Source: Fusibacter_C sp942493125 (lineage in GTDB: Bacteria; Bacillota; Clostridia; Peptostreptococcales; Acidaminobacteraceae). Taken from it: 64,000 bases of DNA. This document shows, piece after piece, positions 1-8,587 of the stretch. Where the stretch lies: NCBI GenBank assembly GCA_942493125.1, contig OW818667.1, positions 3,100,001-3,164,000 of the forward strand, in the 5' to 3' direction. The position numbers were made by a program, and so were the translations under genes. The notes beneath the pieces were generated by a model. The model was not told the DNA's origin. It searched no databases and saw only the letters and a program-made list of their open reading frames with translations. The number at the start of each line of letters is the position of its first letter. Position 1 is the stretch's first letter.

Positions 1-25
1 AACAATGTAATGCATAGGAGGCAAC

Positions 26-838
26 ATGAAAAAGCTCATCGTCAGCGACATCGACGGGACACTTCTTAGAAGCGATAAGCATGTTTCAGACATAACGAGG
101 AATAAAATAACACAGCTGATTGGCGATGGGCATCTATTTGCCATCGCCACAGGCCGTATGCACGGCGCTGGCAAGATCATCACACAGGAACTTGATTACG
201 ACGGCTTTCTCATCTCGTGCAACGGTGCCGTCGTCAAGCACCTTAAAACGGGTGAGGTCATCCAGGCGATTGAGCTCGATCCTGCGCTCGCGGCGCAGGT
301 AACTTCAGTATGTGAAAAATATAAGGCGTACTATCACTATTACGATATCGAAACCATTTATGCGTCTGCCAATAAGCATTTGGCTGGGTCGTATGCCAAG
401 GGAATGATAAAATTACCGGAAGCTTATCATTTTACGGTGGTGTTTCCAGAACATTTACCATCACTGGTTGGCACAGTACCCATCTATAAAATTGGCCTCT
501 ATCATGAGGACCCCGCTACATTTGAGGCGATTATGACGCAGCTCAAAGCCATCGAAGGGCTAGAAACGTGCAAATCCCTTGAAACGTCATTTGACGTTAT
601 GGCAAAAGGCGTCTCTAAGGCGACGGGCATCGAAGCCATCAGAAGTCACTTCGGGATCCCGATTGAAGATGTCATCGCATTTGGCGACAATGAAAATGAT
701 ATCGACATGATCAGCTACGCAGGGGTTGGTGTAGCTATGTCTAATGCCACAGTCGAGCTAAAAGCAATTGCGAACTTTGTGACCGTGTCCAACGATGAGG
801 ATGGCTTGGTGTATGCGCTGGAGAAGCTGATAGGGTGA
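26..838 (+). CDS. Cof-type HAD-IIB family phosphatase
   Basis: This is a cytosolic Mg-dependent hydrolase of the HAD superfamily, subclass IIB (Cof/YidA-like), which dephosphorylates sugar phosphates or flavin-type phosphates; the substrate is not predictable. The nucleophile motif DIDGTLL begins at residue 8 (Asp8 and Asp10). The C-terminal acidic metal-binding motif GDNEND is at 220-225, and a conserved lysine lies in KGVSKATG near 194-198. The IIB cap occupies roughly residues 85-190. At 270 aa it is full length for the family. A GGAGG ribosome site lies 6 bases before the ATG. It stands alone upstream of smpB with no visible terminator between them. Confidence 0.93.
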   Translation: MKKLIVSDIDGTLLRSDKHVSDITRNKITQLIGDGHLFAIATGRMHGAGKIITQELDYDGFLISCNGAVVKHLKTGEVIQAIELDPALAAQVTSVCEKYKAYYHYYDIETIYASANKHLAGSYAKGMIKLPEAYHFTVVFPEHLPSLVGTVPIYKIGLYHEDPATFEAIMTQLKAIEGLETCKSLETSFDVMAKGVSKATGIEAIRSHFGIPIEDVIAFGDNENDIDMISYAGVGVAMSNATVELKAIANFVTVSNDEDGLVYALEKLIG

Positions 839-945
839 TGATATTTGATTGACTTGATCGTGCTCTGAAAGGATTGGTCGGTTAACATTTGCAATGGTTA
901 TAAAAATGGATTTCATTAAATTTACATTACGGTTACATGTTGGCA

Positions 946-974
946 TTGAAGCGTTCATAAACCTATGTTAGAAT
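946..974 (+). promoter_or_regulatory. SigA-type promoter of smpB
   Basis: TTGAAG (946-951) and TAGAAT (969-974) are separated by exactly 17 bases. The site lies about 40 bases upstream of the smpB start in the gap after the HAD gene, so smpB can be transcribed on its own. Confidence 0.6.
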
Positions 975-1011
975 AATAAAGCAGTGTAAGTTCTTTAGAA
1001 AGGAGGCATGT

Positions 1012-1473
1012 ATGGCCGAGATGAAACTACTCGCACAAAATAAAAAAGCCTGGCATGACTTCTTCATAGAGGAGACTTACGAGGCGGGTATGGCGCTGTT
1101 TGGACCGGAAGTCAAATCGATCCGAGGCGGCAAAGTCAGCATTAAAGAATCCTATTGTGAAATCAAAGATGGCGAAGTCTATGTCACGGGTATGAATGTC
1201 ACCCCTTACGACTTTGGCAATCGCTACAATCAAGATCCGCTGAGGGTTCGAAAACTCCTGCTTCATAAACGGGAGATTGCAAAGCTTCAAAACTATACCA
1301 CAAGAGAAGGGTACACACTTGTGCCACTCAAAGTCTACATCAATGAACGTGGCCTCATGAAGATGCAAATCGCAGTGGCAAAAGGTAAAAAGCTCTACGA
1401 TAAGCGCGATTCATTGGCTAAAAAAGATGCCGAAAGGCACATCCAAAAGACGCTAAAAGCGTACAATCAGTAA
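1012..1473 (+). CDS. smpB: SsrA-binding protein SmpB
   Basis: SmpB binds tmRNA and delivers it to stalled ribosomes for trans-translation. The 153-aa length and order of conserved blocks are typical: LAQNKKAWHDFFIEETYEAG at the N-terminus, GPEVKSIRGGKVSIKESY forming the OB-fold core, and the basic C-terminal tail KKLYDKRDSLAKKDAER near 129-145, which enters the ribosomal A site and mRNA channel. AGGAGG lies 7 bases before the ATG. The gene ends about 70 bases upstream of ssrA, the usual smpB-ssrA order in Firmicutes. Confidence 0.98.
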   Translation: MAEMKLLAQNKKAWHDFFIEETYEAGMALFGPEVKSIRGGKVSIKESYCEIKDGEVYVTGMNVTPYDFGNRYNQDPLRVRKLLLHKREIAKLQNYTTREGYTLVPLKVYINERGLMKMQIAVAKGKKLYDKRDSLAKKDAERHIQKTLKAYNQ

Positions 1474-1542
1474 TTTAGAGCCCATAAGAAGTGACGTTGT
1501 CCGAACTAGGTAGTGCTGGTTTTGGCATCAAACCTTTGACAT

Positions 1543-1904
1543 GGGGATGTACTGGTTTCGACAGGGATGATGATCTAGGATAAGCGAGCCGTGTTTCTTG
1601 ATCTGGGGTACACGTAAAAGAACTGGATCAAAAATATAAACGCAAAAAATAATTACGCACTAGCTGCTTAATTGCAGTGTCACCCCAAAGCCTTATCTCA
1701 GCCGCTTTGGATGCTGACCTAAACCTTGCTGAGGTCCCCATCAAAGATGCTTTTCTAATCTGAATTGGCGGTACAATAGAAATAGCCTAGCCACCAGGGT
1801 GTCGATGCTCGGGAGGCGTGGCGAAAATTAAATAATCGACTGCGCTCGGAGAAAGTGTTAGTGAGTTGTTTTTGGACGGGGGTTCGACTCCCCCCTCTCC
1901 CCCA
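1543..1904 (+). ncRNA. ssrA: Transfer-messenger RNA (tmRNA)
   Basis: The 5' end carries the signature GGGGATGTACTGGTTTCGAC. The 3' end carries a T-arm (GGGGGTTCGACTCCCCC) and terminates in an encoded CCA at 1902-1904. The resume codon is GCA at 1642. The tag open frame (1642-1671) reads A-K-N-N-Y-A-L-A-A followed by TAA, with the ALAA end recognised by ClpXP-type proteases. The acceptor stem pairs GGGGA with TCTCC, including one G-U pair, and the discriminator appears to be C rather than the usual A, so the exact 3' boundary is slightly uncertain. The unit lies directly after smpB. Confidence 0.96.
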
Positions 1905-1911
1905 ATAAAAC

Positions 1912-1941
1912 GAAAGGCCCCTGCATACGCATGGGTCTTTC
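1912..1941 (+). terminator. Terminator of ssrA
   Basis: GAAAGGCCC (1912-1920) pairs with GGGTCTTTC (1933-1941), with one G-U pair, and CTTTTATT follows. It lies 7 bases after the tmRNA CCA. Confidence 0.75.
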
Positions 1942-1942
1942 C

Positions 1943-1973
1943 TTTTATTGAGTGGAAGCTGAGGGAGTCGAAC
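1943..1973 (-). other. tmRNA 3'-end-like fragment, possible att remnant
   Basis: Read on the minus strand, this stretch contains GTTCGACTCCC followed by CTTCCACTCAATAAAA. It resembles both the genuine ssrA 3' end just upstream (GTTCGACTCCC, then CAATAAAA) and a second minus-strand fragment at 11785-11818. Part of the similarity comes from the terminator arms, but the T-arm portion extends beyond them. The two minus-strand fragments have the same orientation and bracket the lanthipeptide region. Attachment-site origin is inference; no integrase gene is in the window. Confidence 0.4.
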
Positions 1974-1984
1974 GGACCGTTAAG

Positions 1985-2008
1985 AAAAACGTCCGGGGGA
2001 CGTTTTTT
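1985..2008 (+). terminator. Rho-independent terminator
   Basis: AAAAACGTCC (1985-1994), a GGG loop and GGACGTTTTTT form a near-perfect stem with a T-run on the plus strand. It is a second terminator downstream of ssrA. Confidence 0.75.
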
Positions 2009-2062
2009 AGGCCCTGGCGTGAAAGCATCTGAGCCGCGCCAAAAAGCGGCGACGGTGCGGAG

Positions 2063-2120
2063 CGACTCCCCATTATGTATGTGATGGGGTATTGTGTGGA
2101 CGGAGCGACTGGAGGAGAAC
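2063..2120 (+). repeat. Left copy of a 58-bp direct repeat flanking the lanthipeptide region
   Basis: The block begins CGACTCCCC and ends GGAGGAGAAC, with TATGTATGTGATGG in between. A clearly related copy in the same orientation is at 11674-11730, with about 80% identity by eye and one indel. Open frames read through both copies, but they have no ribosome site and look spurious. Confidence 0.65.
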
Positions 2121-2173
2121 CGATTGTATATGTACCGTTTAAAACCGTTAGCTTTCTTGTTCGGACTACAATA

Positions 2174-2199
2174 AAAAAAAGACCTTGTGGTCTTTTTTT
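2174..2199. terminator. Bidirectional terminator
   Basis: A-run plus GACC (2174-2184), a TTGT loop and GGTC plus T-run (2189-2199). Being symmetric, it can stop the minus-strand regulator transcript from 3290 as well as readthrough from ssrA. The remaining bases of 2200-2351 show nothing further. Confidence 0.8.
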
Positions 2200-2351
2200 A
2201 TTGGTGGTAGGAGTGTTTAGCGAGCAAATTTTGAATAAAATACAGTTGCCATAACCTATATTATCGCAGCTCTCCACCGTTTCAACACTTTTTTTTCAAA
2301 AATTGTGTTCAAATCTAAGGCGCATTTTGATTGAACCATAAAATGTTTTGT

Positions 2352-3290
2352 TTATTTAATTTGAATTGAGTACTGTGAATTAAGAATTTCTATGTACTGT
2401 TGAGCAACGTTTGATTTATTTGTTGCCTTCAATAAATTTATTGAATGAGTCAAAGGAGATAAATGATTGGAAGACTGAATAAAATACTCACCAACTCCCT
2501 TTCTTAAATATAAATAGGGAAGAGTTTCAATGCAGTTTTTATTTATAGAAAAATCAATTCCCTTTTGGGCATATTCAATTGCTTTCAGATGGTCATCAAG
2601 TCGATGATAATTATATGCTAATAAAGCATACGCTTTAATTGTAAGTGAATCTTCAAAGCGTGTACTATAAATTGAATGATCAAGTTTTGTAAGTACATAG
2701 TTTATTATATCGTTGCTCTCTATACATTGTCTTGCATCACCAAGTACAGTAGCAAGGACAAATAGCAATCTAATTTCAATGAAAGAATATGTAAAGTCAC
2801 GAAATTCATCTAGCCTAAACTTATCATGCTTAAGTTTAATTGCGTGAATAATTAAATGTTGCGCTTCATATAAATATGACTTCGATTCTGTGTATCTCAA
2901 TCTAATTACTCGGGTCATTAGCTTTAGTTGTTCAATTGTTTTTATGCAAATTGAATAATTGTTTAAACATAAATTATCAAATTTTTCTAATATTAAATCC
3001 ATTTCTGTTGTATTTTCATTAATAATTGTCAAATCTAGAGAAATATAAAGACCAGTCAAGTGGAGATCACTCGTATATTTTGACATTTCATGAATCAAAT
3101 CAATTTTATAGACTTCTGAAAGGTATAATAGTGTTTCAAATTTTGCAATTGTATAACCGTTTTCAATTTTTCGTAATGTATCAATATTTATTCCACTCTT
3201 TTCAGCGACTTGCGATTGCGATAAATTTAAATTCAACCTTATTTCTTTCAATCTATTACCAAAGGTTGACATATCAGTTGAATAAAACAT
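2352..3290 (-). CDS. RNPP/Rgg-like helix-turn-helix regulator
   Basis: This is a 312-aa predicted transcription factor with an N-terminal XRE-type HTH (about residues 8-62: FGNRLKEIRLNLNLSQSQVA, then LRKIENGYTIAKFETLLYLS). A long all-helical C-terminal region of about 240 residues follows, with TPR-like pairs such as AYALLAYNYHRLDDHLKAIE. That architecture is shared by PlcR, Rgg, PrgX and related receptors, which bind secreted oligopeptides. The start is supported by AGGAGG 5 bases before the ATG. It is divergent from a small secreted-peptide gene at 3391 and from the lanthipeptide genes, so it probably controls them. It could instead be a generic XRE regulator; the peptide link is inferred from context. 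Confidence 0.75.
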   Translation of the reverse strand: MFYSTDMSTFGNRLKEIRLNLNLSQSQVAEKSGINIDTLRKIENGYTIAKFETLLYLSEVYKIDLIHEMSKYTSDLHLTGLYISLDLTIINENTTEMDLILEKFDNLCLNNYSICIKTIEQLKLMTRVIRLRYTESKSYLYEAQHLIIHAIKLKHDKFRLDEFRDFTYSFIEIRLLFVLATVLGDARQCIESNDIINYVLTKLDHSIYSTRFEDSLTIKAYALLAYNYHRLDDHLKAIEYAQKGIDFSINKNCIETLPYLYLRKGVGEYFIQSSNHLSPLTHSINLLKATNKSNVAQQYIEILNSQYSIQIK

Positions 3291-3308
3291 GTATTCCTCC
3301 TAAATGTA

Positions 3309-3328
3309 AACCCGATTTCAATCGGGTT
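3309..3328. promoter_or_regulatory. Perfect palindrome between regulator and peptide gene
   Basis: AACCCGATT, a TC spacer and AATCGGGTT form a perfect 9-bp inverted repeat. It starts 19 bases upstream of the regulator's ATG, between the two divergent genes, and is GC-richer than the AT-rich surroundings. It is a plausible operator for the regulator. No T-run follows it, which argues against a terminator. Confidence 0.5.
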
Positions 3329-3390
3329 CTAAATTATCTAAAAAGATTATAACATAAAATTACATAAATAAAATAATAAGGAGAATATCA

Positions 3391-3510
3391 ATGAAGAAGT
3401 TGCTACTTTGTATTTTATGTGGATTATTGCTATTAACTAATCTGGGTTTTTGTGCAAAAGATGATGTTAAAAATCCGTGTGTCATTTTAGATGATATTAA
3501 CCAGAGTTAA
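3391..3510 (+). CDS. 39-aa secreted peptide, candidate pheromone
   Basis: This is a short gene with a good ribosome site (AAGGAG, 7 bases before the ATG). The 39-codon product has two lysines followed by a hydrophobic stretch at residues 4-20 (a Sec-type signal), then a polar tail from about residue 22 ending in ILDDINQS. Size and layout resemble PapR- or Phr-type pro-peptides, whose C-terminal 5-8 residues are the mature signal. It is divergent from an RNPP-like receptor gene, as expected for a receptor-pheromone pair. Alternatives are a small immunity peptide or a lipoprotein (Cys21), but the residues before Cys21 do not fit a good lipobox. Confidence 0.55.
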   Translation: MKKLLLCILCGLLLLTNLGFCAKDDVKNPCVILDDINQS

Positions 3511-3703
3511 TTGCTAATACAGTAACGTATAATAATTACATTTCAATGAGATTAATACAATACAAATAGAAAGCATTATAAGGGCATAGTTGCTAATTTA
3601 AATAAAAATTAAATGAAATATGCAATCGAAAGGCATTTTATAGAACAACAAGTGCATATTAGTTTTTAATTGCACTATGTAAAGGATAGAAACGGAGAAA
3701 ATT

Positions 3704-5008
3704 GTGAGTATAGATAAGCATATTGAAATTGAAATGATCATTAATTCAACTTTTGAAAAACTAAGAAATATTAACGAATTCGAATCCTATGTATGCAAGA
3801 AGAATATTTTTGAGAGAATTTCGGAAATTTCATCGGTGATACTTTTTTTGAGCGAAGCTGATATTTCAACACATCATGATAGTAAGGAACTCACTTTTGA
3901 GTATATGAAATTAATAAAGCAGGAACTCTTAAGTTCGTCCTCAAATCTACATATAGGCTTATTTGGGGGATTATCAAATGTTGGAATCTCAGTAGTTGCA
4001 GCAAATTTGAAGTATGGAGGCTATGAAAAGTTATTACTGACTATCACAAATTATATTGTAAATTCAACTCACGTAATGTTGGATGATCTCGAGAAAAATC
4101 TGACAGACACGAAAATAACTTACTTCGATTTGATTTCTGGTTTGTCGGGGGTTTCTTGCTTCTTACTAAATAGAACAGAATTCCAATTAGCTAAAAAGTG
4201 TTTGGTACGAATTTTGGAGTATTTCGTTAAATTAACTGGAGAGTATACTCTGCGTCAAAATGTAGTTCCTTATTACTTTATTAAGTCTGAACACCAATTG
4301 ACTGAAAAAGACAAAATGATATATCCAGACGGTTGTATTAATTTTAGTTTATCTCATGGAATTTCTGGAATTTTATATACTCTTTCTAAAGCGATGAAGT
4401 TGGGAGTCGTTGTTGATGATCAGTTGAGTTCAATTGAAAGAATCGTAAGAGATATACTTGCTTTTAGCTATATAGATGTAAATGGGTGTATTCAATTTTC
4501 AGGTAGAGTTTCATTAGATGATTATAGTAATAGAATAGTGGATCCCCATAATTCACGTGCAAGTTGGTGTTATGGATCCCCTGGAATAGCTAGTGTTTTG
4601 CATCTTGCAGGAGAAGTTCTTAATAACCATGAGATTGAGAGAGTTGCTTATAATTCTATACTAAAGTTATGTGAAGAGCCAGTCGGTGATATGAAATTAG
4701 AATTTCCTTTAATTTGTCATGGCTTTGCAGGTACGTTACTGGCAATCCAAAACATGAATAATAAGAAAGAAGACTCAAAACTAAAAAACATGTCAGAGAC
4801 ACTTCTTGAATTGTTATTAGGTTTCTATGATGTCGATGTCTATTCAGGTTATTATAATTCAATTTATACAATGGGCATTAATGGATTAGTCAAAGAGGAA
4901 AAAATAGATTTTTCGTTACTTGAGGGTTCATTAGGTATCATTTTAACTATGAATTCTATGATAAAAAACGAACCGAAAATTTGGAAGCAAATGATGTGCT
5001 TATCTTAA
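3704..5008 (+). CDS. Lanthionine synthetase C-like cyclase (LanC)
   Basis: LanC enzymes are zinc proteins that add cysteine thiols to dehydroalanine or dehydrobutyrine residues, closing (methyl)lanthionine rings. The 434-aa product shows the family's repeated GxxG barrel motifs (LFGGLSNVG near 86, LISGLSGVSC near 143). The SHGISG motif has His218. The zinc ligands are Cys289 (WCYG), Cys338 and His339 (CHG). The start is a GTG behind GGAG; no better in-frame start was seen. It is the first biosynthetic gene of the cluster and its 3' end lies 38 bases before the precursor start. The 193-bp gap upstream (3511-3703) contains no further gene. Confidence 0.93.
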   Translation: MSIDKHIEIEMIINSTFEKLRNINEFESYVCKKNIFERISEISSVILFLSEADISTHHDSKELTFEYMKLIKQELLSSSSNLHIGLFGGLSNVGISVVAANLKYGGYEKLLLTITNYIVNSTHVMLDDLEKNLTDTKITYFDLISGLSGVSCFLLNRTEFQLAKKCLVRILEYFVKLTGEYTLRQNVVPYYFIKSEHQLTEKDKMIYPDGCINFSLSHGISGILYTLSKAMKLGVVVDDQLSSIERIVRDILAFSYIDVNGCIQFSGRVSLDDYSNRIVDPHNSRASWCYGSPGIASVLHLAGEVLNNHEIERVAYNSILKLCEEPVGDMKLEFPLICHGFAGTLLAIQNMNNKKEDSKLKNMSETLLELLLGFYDVDVYSGYYNSIYTMGINGLVKEEKIDFSLLEGSLGIILTMNSMIKNEPKIWKQMMCLS

Positions 5009-5046
5009 AAAGATGTTTAATTGAGCTGCCATACTTAGGAGGATTT

Positions 5047-5289
5047 ATGTCGAAGTATGATGATTTTGATATTGAGTTAAAAACAATTAAAAGTAATGAT
5101 TTAGTAACTCCAAATGCTACATGGTCGCCGTGTGTAATATGGGTCACTGAAAATCTTTGTTTACCTATTGCAACTGCAATGGCACCGTCTTGTAGTGATT
5201 ATGATTCTTGTCATCCAAATCAAACAGTAGCAACTTGCCCAACTGGAAATTGCGGTGGATCATTAAATTACTGCCAAAACAGCATATAA
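5047..5289 (+). CDS. Class I lanthipeptide precursor (LanA)
   Basis: This is an 80-aa peptide gene between lanC and lanB. The start is set by AGGAGG 5 bases before the ATG; a longer in-frame extension into lanC has no ribosome site. The leader contains FDIEL at residues 7-11, matching the F-[DN]-L-[DE] box that LanB and LanC recognise in class I leaders. The core is rich in ring-forming residues: seven cysteines (29, 38, 49, 55, 64, 69, 76) and thirteen Ser/Thr from residue 21 onward. TWSPC at 25-29 looks like an N-terminal A ring. The leader cleavage site is not obvious. A core of about 55-60 residues with seven potential rings is large for class I, and I recognise no close known lantibiotic. 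Confidence 0.85.
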   Translation: MSKYDDFDIELKTIKSNDLVTPNATWSPCVIWVTENLCLPIATAMAPSCSDYDSCHPNQTVATCPTGNCGGSLNYCQNSI

Positions 5290-5314
5290 AGATAATTAGA
5301 GAATAACTGAAACT

Positions 5315-5355
5315 AACTATAACAGATTGAATGGCAGCTCAATTTACATATAGTT
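5315..5355 (+). promoter_or_regulatory. Hairpin after the precursor gene
   Basis: Outer arms AACTATA (5315-5321) and TATAGTT (5349-5355) enclose inner arms ATTGA and TCAAT. There is no T-run, so it is more likely a processing or partial-attenuation hairpin than a full terminator. Such elements commonly keep the precursor transcript in excess over lanB. Confidence 0.4.
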
Positions 5356-5388
5356 AATACAATTCAATAGGAGGTAAACAGAGCAATA

Positions 5389-8300
5389 ATGGAAAAAACT
5401 CATGATAATCTGAAATATATCTATAAGACTGAAGACGACTTCTTATTAAGGAGACCACTACTATCAATCGATGATGCAGAATATTTTAATTTTAAACTCG
5501 AAGAACAAGATAAAATTGATGCTTACATTCAGTTAATTAGAAATTCATCAACAATTATGGAAGCGATTTTAGTGTCTAGCAACTCGCTATATACTAGTAT
5601 TATTAACTACAATAGTAGTACACCTTTTAAAAAGAAAAAAGATATACTTATCTCTACACAGAAATATGTGATTAGAATGTCAACAAGACCAACGCCTTAT
5701 GGATTATTCTCCGGGATATCATCTTGTTCTTTTGGAAATGATTGCTATATTGAACAATATAGAAATAGCAACATTACAAAAAGAGCACGTGTTGATATGG
5801 TTTGGTTGTATAAATTAATAGAAAAACTTGAAAAAAACCAGGATGTTTTGAATAATCTGACTATAAGTGTTAATTCAACCAGTTATGCTCACGGAGATAG
5901 AGTATATTTATCATACATTAGTAACTATGGTCAAGCAAGAGAACGAAAATATGATAGAGATGAGTTTTCTTCGATTAGAAAAAGTAAAGTTGTCGACTGT
6001 ATTCATGAAATCTTAAAGCGACCTAAAACGTATTCAGATTTAATTGATGACTTGGGTTCCTTTTATTCCGATGTAGAAAAACAACGTATAGTGGATACAG
6101 TTAACGAACTGATACAAAACGAATACCTAATAACAAGCTTACGGCCATCACTCTCAAATAGTTGTAAGCTATTAGAATTAACCCAAAAACTAAATGGAAG
6201 TAAGGATACTGAACTGTATTTAATATTAAACTCTCTTCAAGTAATGATAGAGAACTACAATGATAGCCTGGTTGGTAAAGGCGCATCTATGTATCTTGAA
6301 ATTCTTGAACTAATGAGATCAATCTGTACATCTGAGAGTTATTTACAAGTAGATATGACAGTTGGGGAAAGTGTTCTCGATGTAGGTTATAAAAATAGAA
6401 TAGCGATCGAACATTTAACTGATTTAATGTCACAACTAGCTTCTCCATTTCCTAGATATGCGCATTTAGATTCATATATGGAAAATTTTCTAGATGTCTA
6501 TGGAGAAGATAAAATTATTAAGTTGAAGGATTTATTGGATGAAGATTTGGGTCTTGGGGTTCCGAATACATATCGAAACCTGCATGGTTCATCGCAAAAA
6601 AGCATTACTCATAATCAATCCTATAGTAAGATGATTCAAGCCATAATCTATAATAAAATTCAGGATGCGAATTTGACTGGCAAAAGAGAAATTGAGTTTG
6701 ATAATAGTGATTTTATTAGATTAGCAAATAAGTTAAGTATGGATGAAACGCCGAATTCCATGGAACTCTATTTCAATGTAAGTTATTCTAAAGCAAACAA
6801 AGAGTACAATCTACATTTTGGTGAACATCTTGGGGTTATAGACGCAGGTAGTACATTTGGAAGATTCACAGACATTGATAGTGGCATTGATAGAAATCAC
6901 AAAAGTATTATGAAAAGAAAAGAGAATTTTCTCAGTGAAAATGCAATTTACGTACAACTAAATGAATTTCCTAATAATGGAAGGTTTAGTAATGTGACAC
7001 TAACAGACTCAATATACCCTCATGAAATGTCAATTGGTTCTATTGTTTCTCAAGGTAAAGAACAGATTTCTCTTGATGAAATATATGTGGGTGTGATTAG
7101 AGAAAATCAAAAGTTTATGTTTTTTATTTTTTCAAGCAAATTGAATAAACAACTGGTTTTTAAGAGCAATAACATGTTAAATTCTAAAACATGTAGTAAT
7201 TATTATAGATTTCTCATTGAAGTATCTAGTATGAAGGAAAAATGTGTCATATCAGATTTCTATATTAATTTTCATGCTCCCTACAGAGATTTTAATTATG
7301 TACCTAGGTTTACATATAGAAATATAGTTATTAAACCGGCTAGTTGGAGATTAAGCGACAGTTCTTTAGGATATGTTTTAGAAAAGATTAGGCTAGATGA
7401 AACTTTTATTAATAAGATAAAGGAATGGCAGCACAAGTATTTTGTGCCTAGACACTTATACATTGTAGATGGTGATAATCGTTTGCTAATAGATTTAAGC
7501 AGTGAAATCGGTATAGAGATTATCATTAATGAATTAAACAAGAACAAACAAGAGGGGGTGTTCTTTACAGAAATAGAAGGTCAGATTCATGAACGGGTAT
7601 TATTTAATTCGGAACCTTTTTTTTGTGAAATTGTCGTTCCACTAGTAAAGCGTAACATTGGTGAATCTTCGATTCCGTTTATAAGTAGTGTGCAGCTTAA
7701 TCAAATAGATAAGAAAATTTCGGATCTAAATAATAACAATTCAAAAAACACGTTTTATCCGACTCAAGAATGGATGACTTTTAAACTGTATGGAAATACA
7801 AAAAGAACCAATGAATTTATAACAAAAAAAATATACCCGTTTGTTCTAAGGTTAAAGGACGAGGGCGTTATAGAGCAGTTTTTCTTCATTAGGTATGCTG
7901 ATCCTAAGGACCATATTAGACTACGGTTTAAGGTTCATCAGAATCATCAAGTCGTATTTAGTAGTATCAATTTGTGGTTTACAGAGGCCTCAAATGAAGG
8001 GTTTTTAACAAAGGTGGTTTTAGATACTTATGTACGTGAAACAGAGCGATATGGTGGCGTTGATATTATTGAGCTTATTGAAGACATATTCTTTGTTGAC
8101 AGTCTTTTTGCTTGCGAATTATTAAGCCAAGCAGAAGATAGATTAACAATTGTTGAATATTGTGCTTTAAGTATTATCTTGTTTTTAAAAGCGTTAGGTA
8201 TGAACTATGAGTCACAGTTTTCTGTACTTGAATCTCTAGTTGACAAAGCTGTAGGTAGAGAGAACTATAGAAATAATAGAAAGTTACTACTAGAGATTGT

Positions 8301-8574
8301 AGGCACTAAAGGATTTGAAATGCTTCGAACTACAAAAATGGGAGCTGTAACTCTTAGTTATTCTGAACAAATCAATGACGTAGGGCTTGGTCTTAGACAT
8401 GCATTAGAGCAAAGCACTGTTAGTCTAACTAAATCGAAAGATTCAATATATTTGAGTTTAGTTCATATGCATTGCAATAGAATTCTAGGCACTAGAGCAT
8501 CTGAAACTTTATCGCTAGGAATAGCAAGACTTATATTGAAAGATTTGGTTAGAAACAGTGATAAAATAACATAG
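5389..8574 (+). CDS. Full-length lantibiotic dehydratase (LanB)
   Basis: LanB uses glutamyl-tRNA to glutamylate Ser/Thr of the precursor and then eliminates glutamate to give dehydro residues. At 1061 aa it carries both halves of the class I enzyme. The N-terminal glutamylation domain includes the family motif RPTPYGLFSG at 100-109. The C-terminal SpaB_C-type elimination domain begins near residue 790 (EWMTFKLYG, then RYADPKDHIRLRF). AGGAGG lies 14 bases before the ATG. It is followed without a gap by the exporter gene, so the two are co-transcribed and probably translationally coupled. Codon use is AT-rich like the rest of the cluster. Confidence 0.95.
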   Translation: MEKTHDNLKYIYKTEDDFLLRRPLLSIDDAEYFNFKLEEQDKIDAYIQLIRNSSTIMEAILVSSNSLYTSIINYNSSTPFKKKKDILISTQKYVIRMSTRPTPYGLFSGISSCSFGNDCYIEQYRNSNITKRARVDMVWLYKLIEKLEKNQDVLNNLTISVNSTSYAHGDRVYLSYISNYGQARERKYDRDEFSSIRKSKVVDCIHEILKRPKTYSDLIDDLGSFYSDVEKQRIVDTVNELIQNEYLITSLRPSLSNSCKLLELTQKLNGSKDTELYLILNSLQVMIENYNDSLVGKGASMYLEILELMRSICTSESYLQVDMTVGESVLDVGYKNRIAIEHLTDLMSQLASPFPRYAHLDSYMENFLDVYGEDKIIKLKDLLDEDLGLGVPNTYRNLHGSSQKSITHNQSYSKMIQAIIYNKIQDANLTGKREIEFDNSDFIRLANKLSMDETPNSMELYFNVSYSKANKEYNLHFGEHLGVIDAGSTFGRFTDIDSGIDRNHKSIMKRKENFLSENAIYVQLNEFPNNGRFSNVTLTDSIYPHEMSIGSIVSQGKEQISLDEIYVGVIRENQKFMFFIFSSKLNKQLVFKSNNMLNSKTCSNYYRFLIEVSSMKEKCVISDFYINFHAPYRDFNYVPRFTYRNIVIKPASWRLSDSSLGYVLEKIRLDETFINKIKEWQHKYFVPRHLYIVDGDNRLLIDLSSEIGIEIIINELNKNKQEGVFFTEIEGQIHERVLFNSEPFFCEIVVPLVKRNIGESSIPFISSVQLNQIDKKISDLNNNNSKNTFYPTQEWMTFKLYGNTKRTNEFITKKIYPFVLRLKDEGVIEQFFFIRYADPKDHIRLRFKVHQNHQVVFSSINLWFTEASNEGFLTKVVLDTYVRETERYGGVDIIELIEDIFFVDSLFACELLSQAEDRLTIVEYCALSIILFLKALGMNYESQFSVLESLVDKAVGRENYRNNRKLLLEIVGTKGFEMLRTTKMGAVTLSYSEQINDVGLGLRHALEQSTVSLTKSKDSIYLSLVHMHCNRILGTRASETLSLGIARLILKDLVRNSDKIT

Positions 8575-8587
8575 AATGGGTGCAATT

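Noticed and set aside
1945..2277. Minus-strand open frame of 110 codons after ssrA
   Set aside because: It reads across two terminators and the left repeat, with no ribosome site.
3391..3510. Lipoprotein reading of the 39-codon gene
   Set aside because: Residues before Cys21 (LGF) do not make an acceptable lipobox; a pheromone-like pro-peptide fits better.
3511..3533. TTGCTA and TATAAT upstream of lanC as a promoter
   Set aside because: The spacer is only 11 bases, too short for a SigA promoter.
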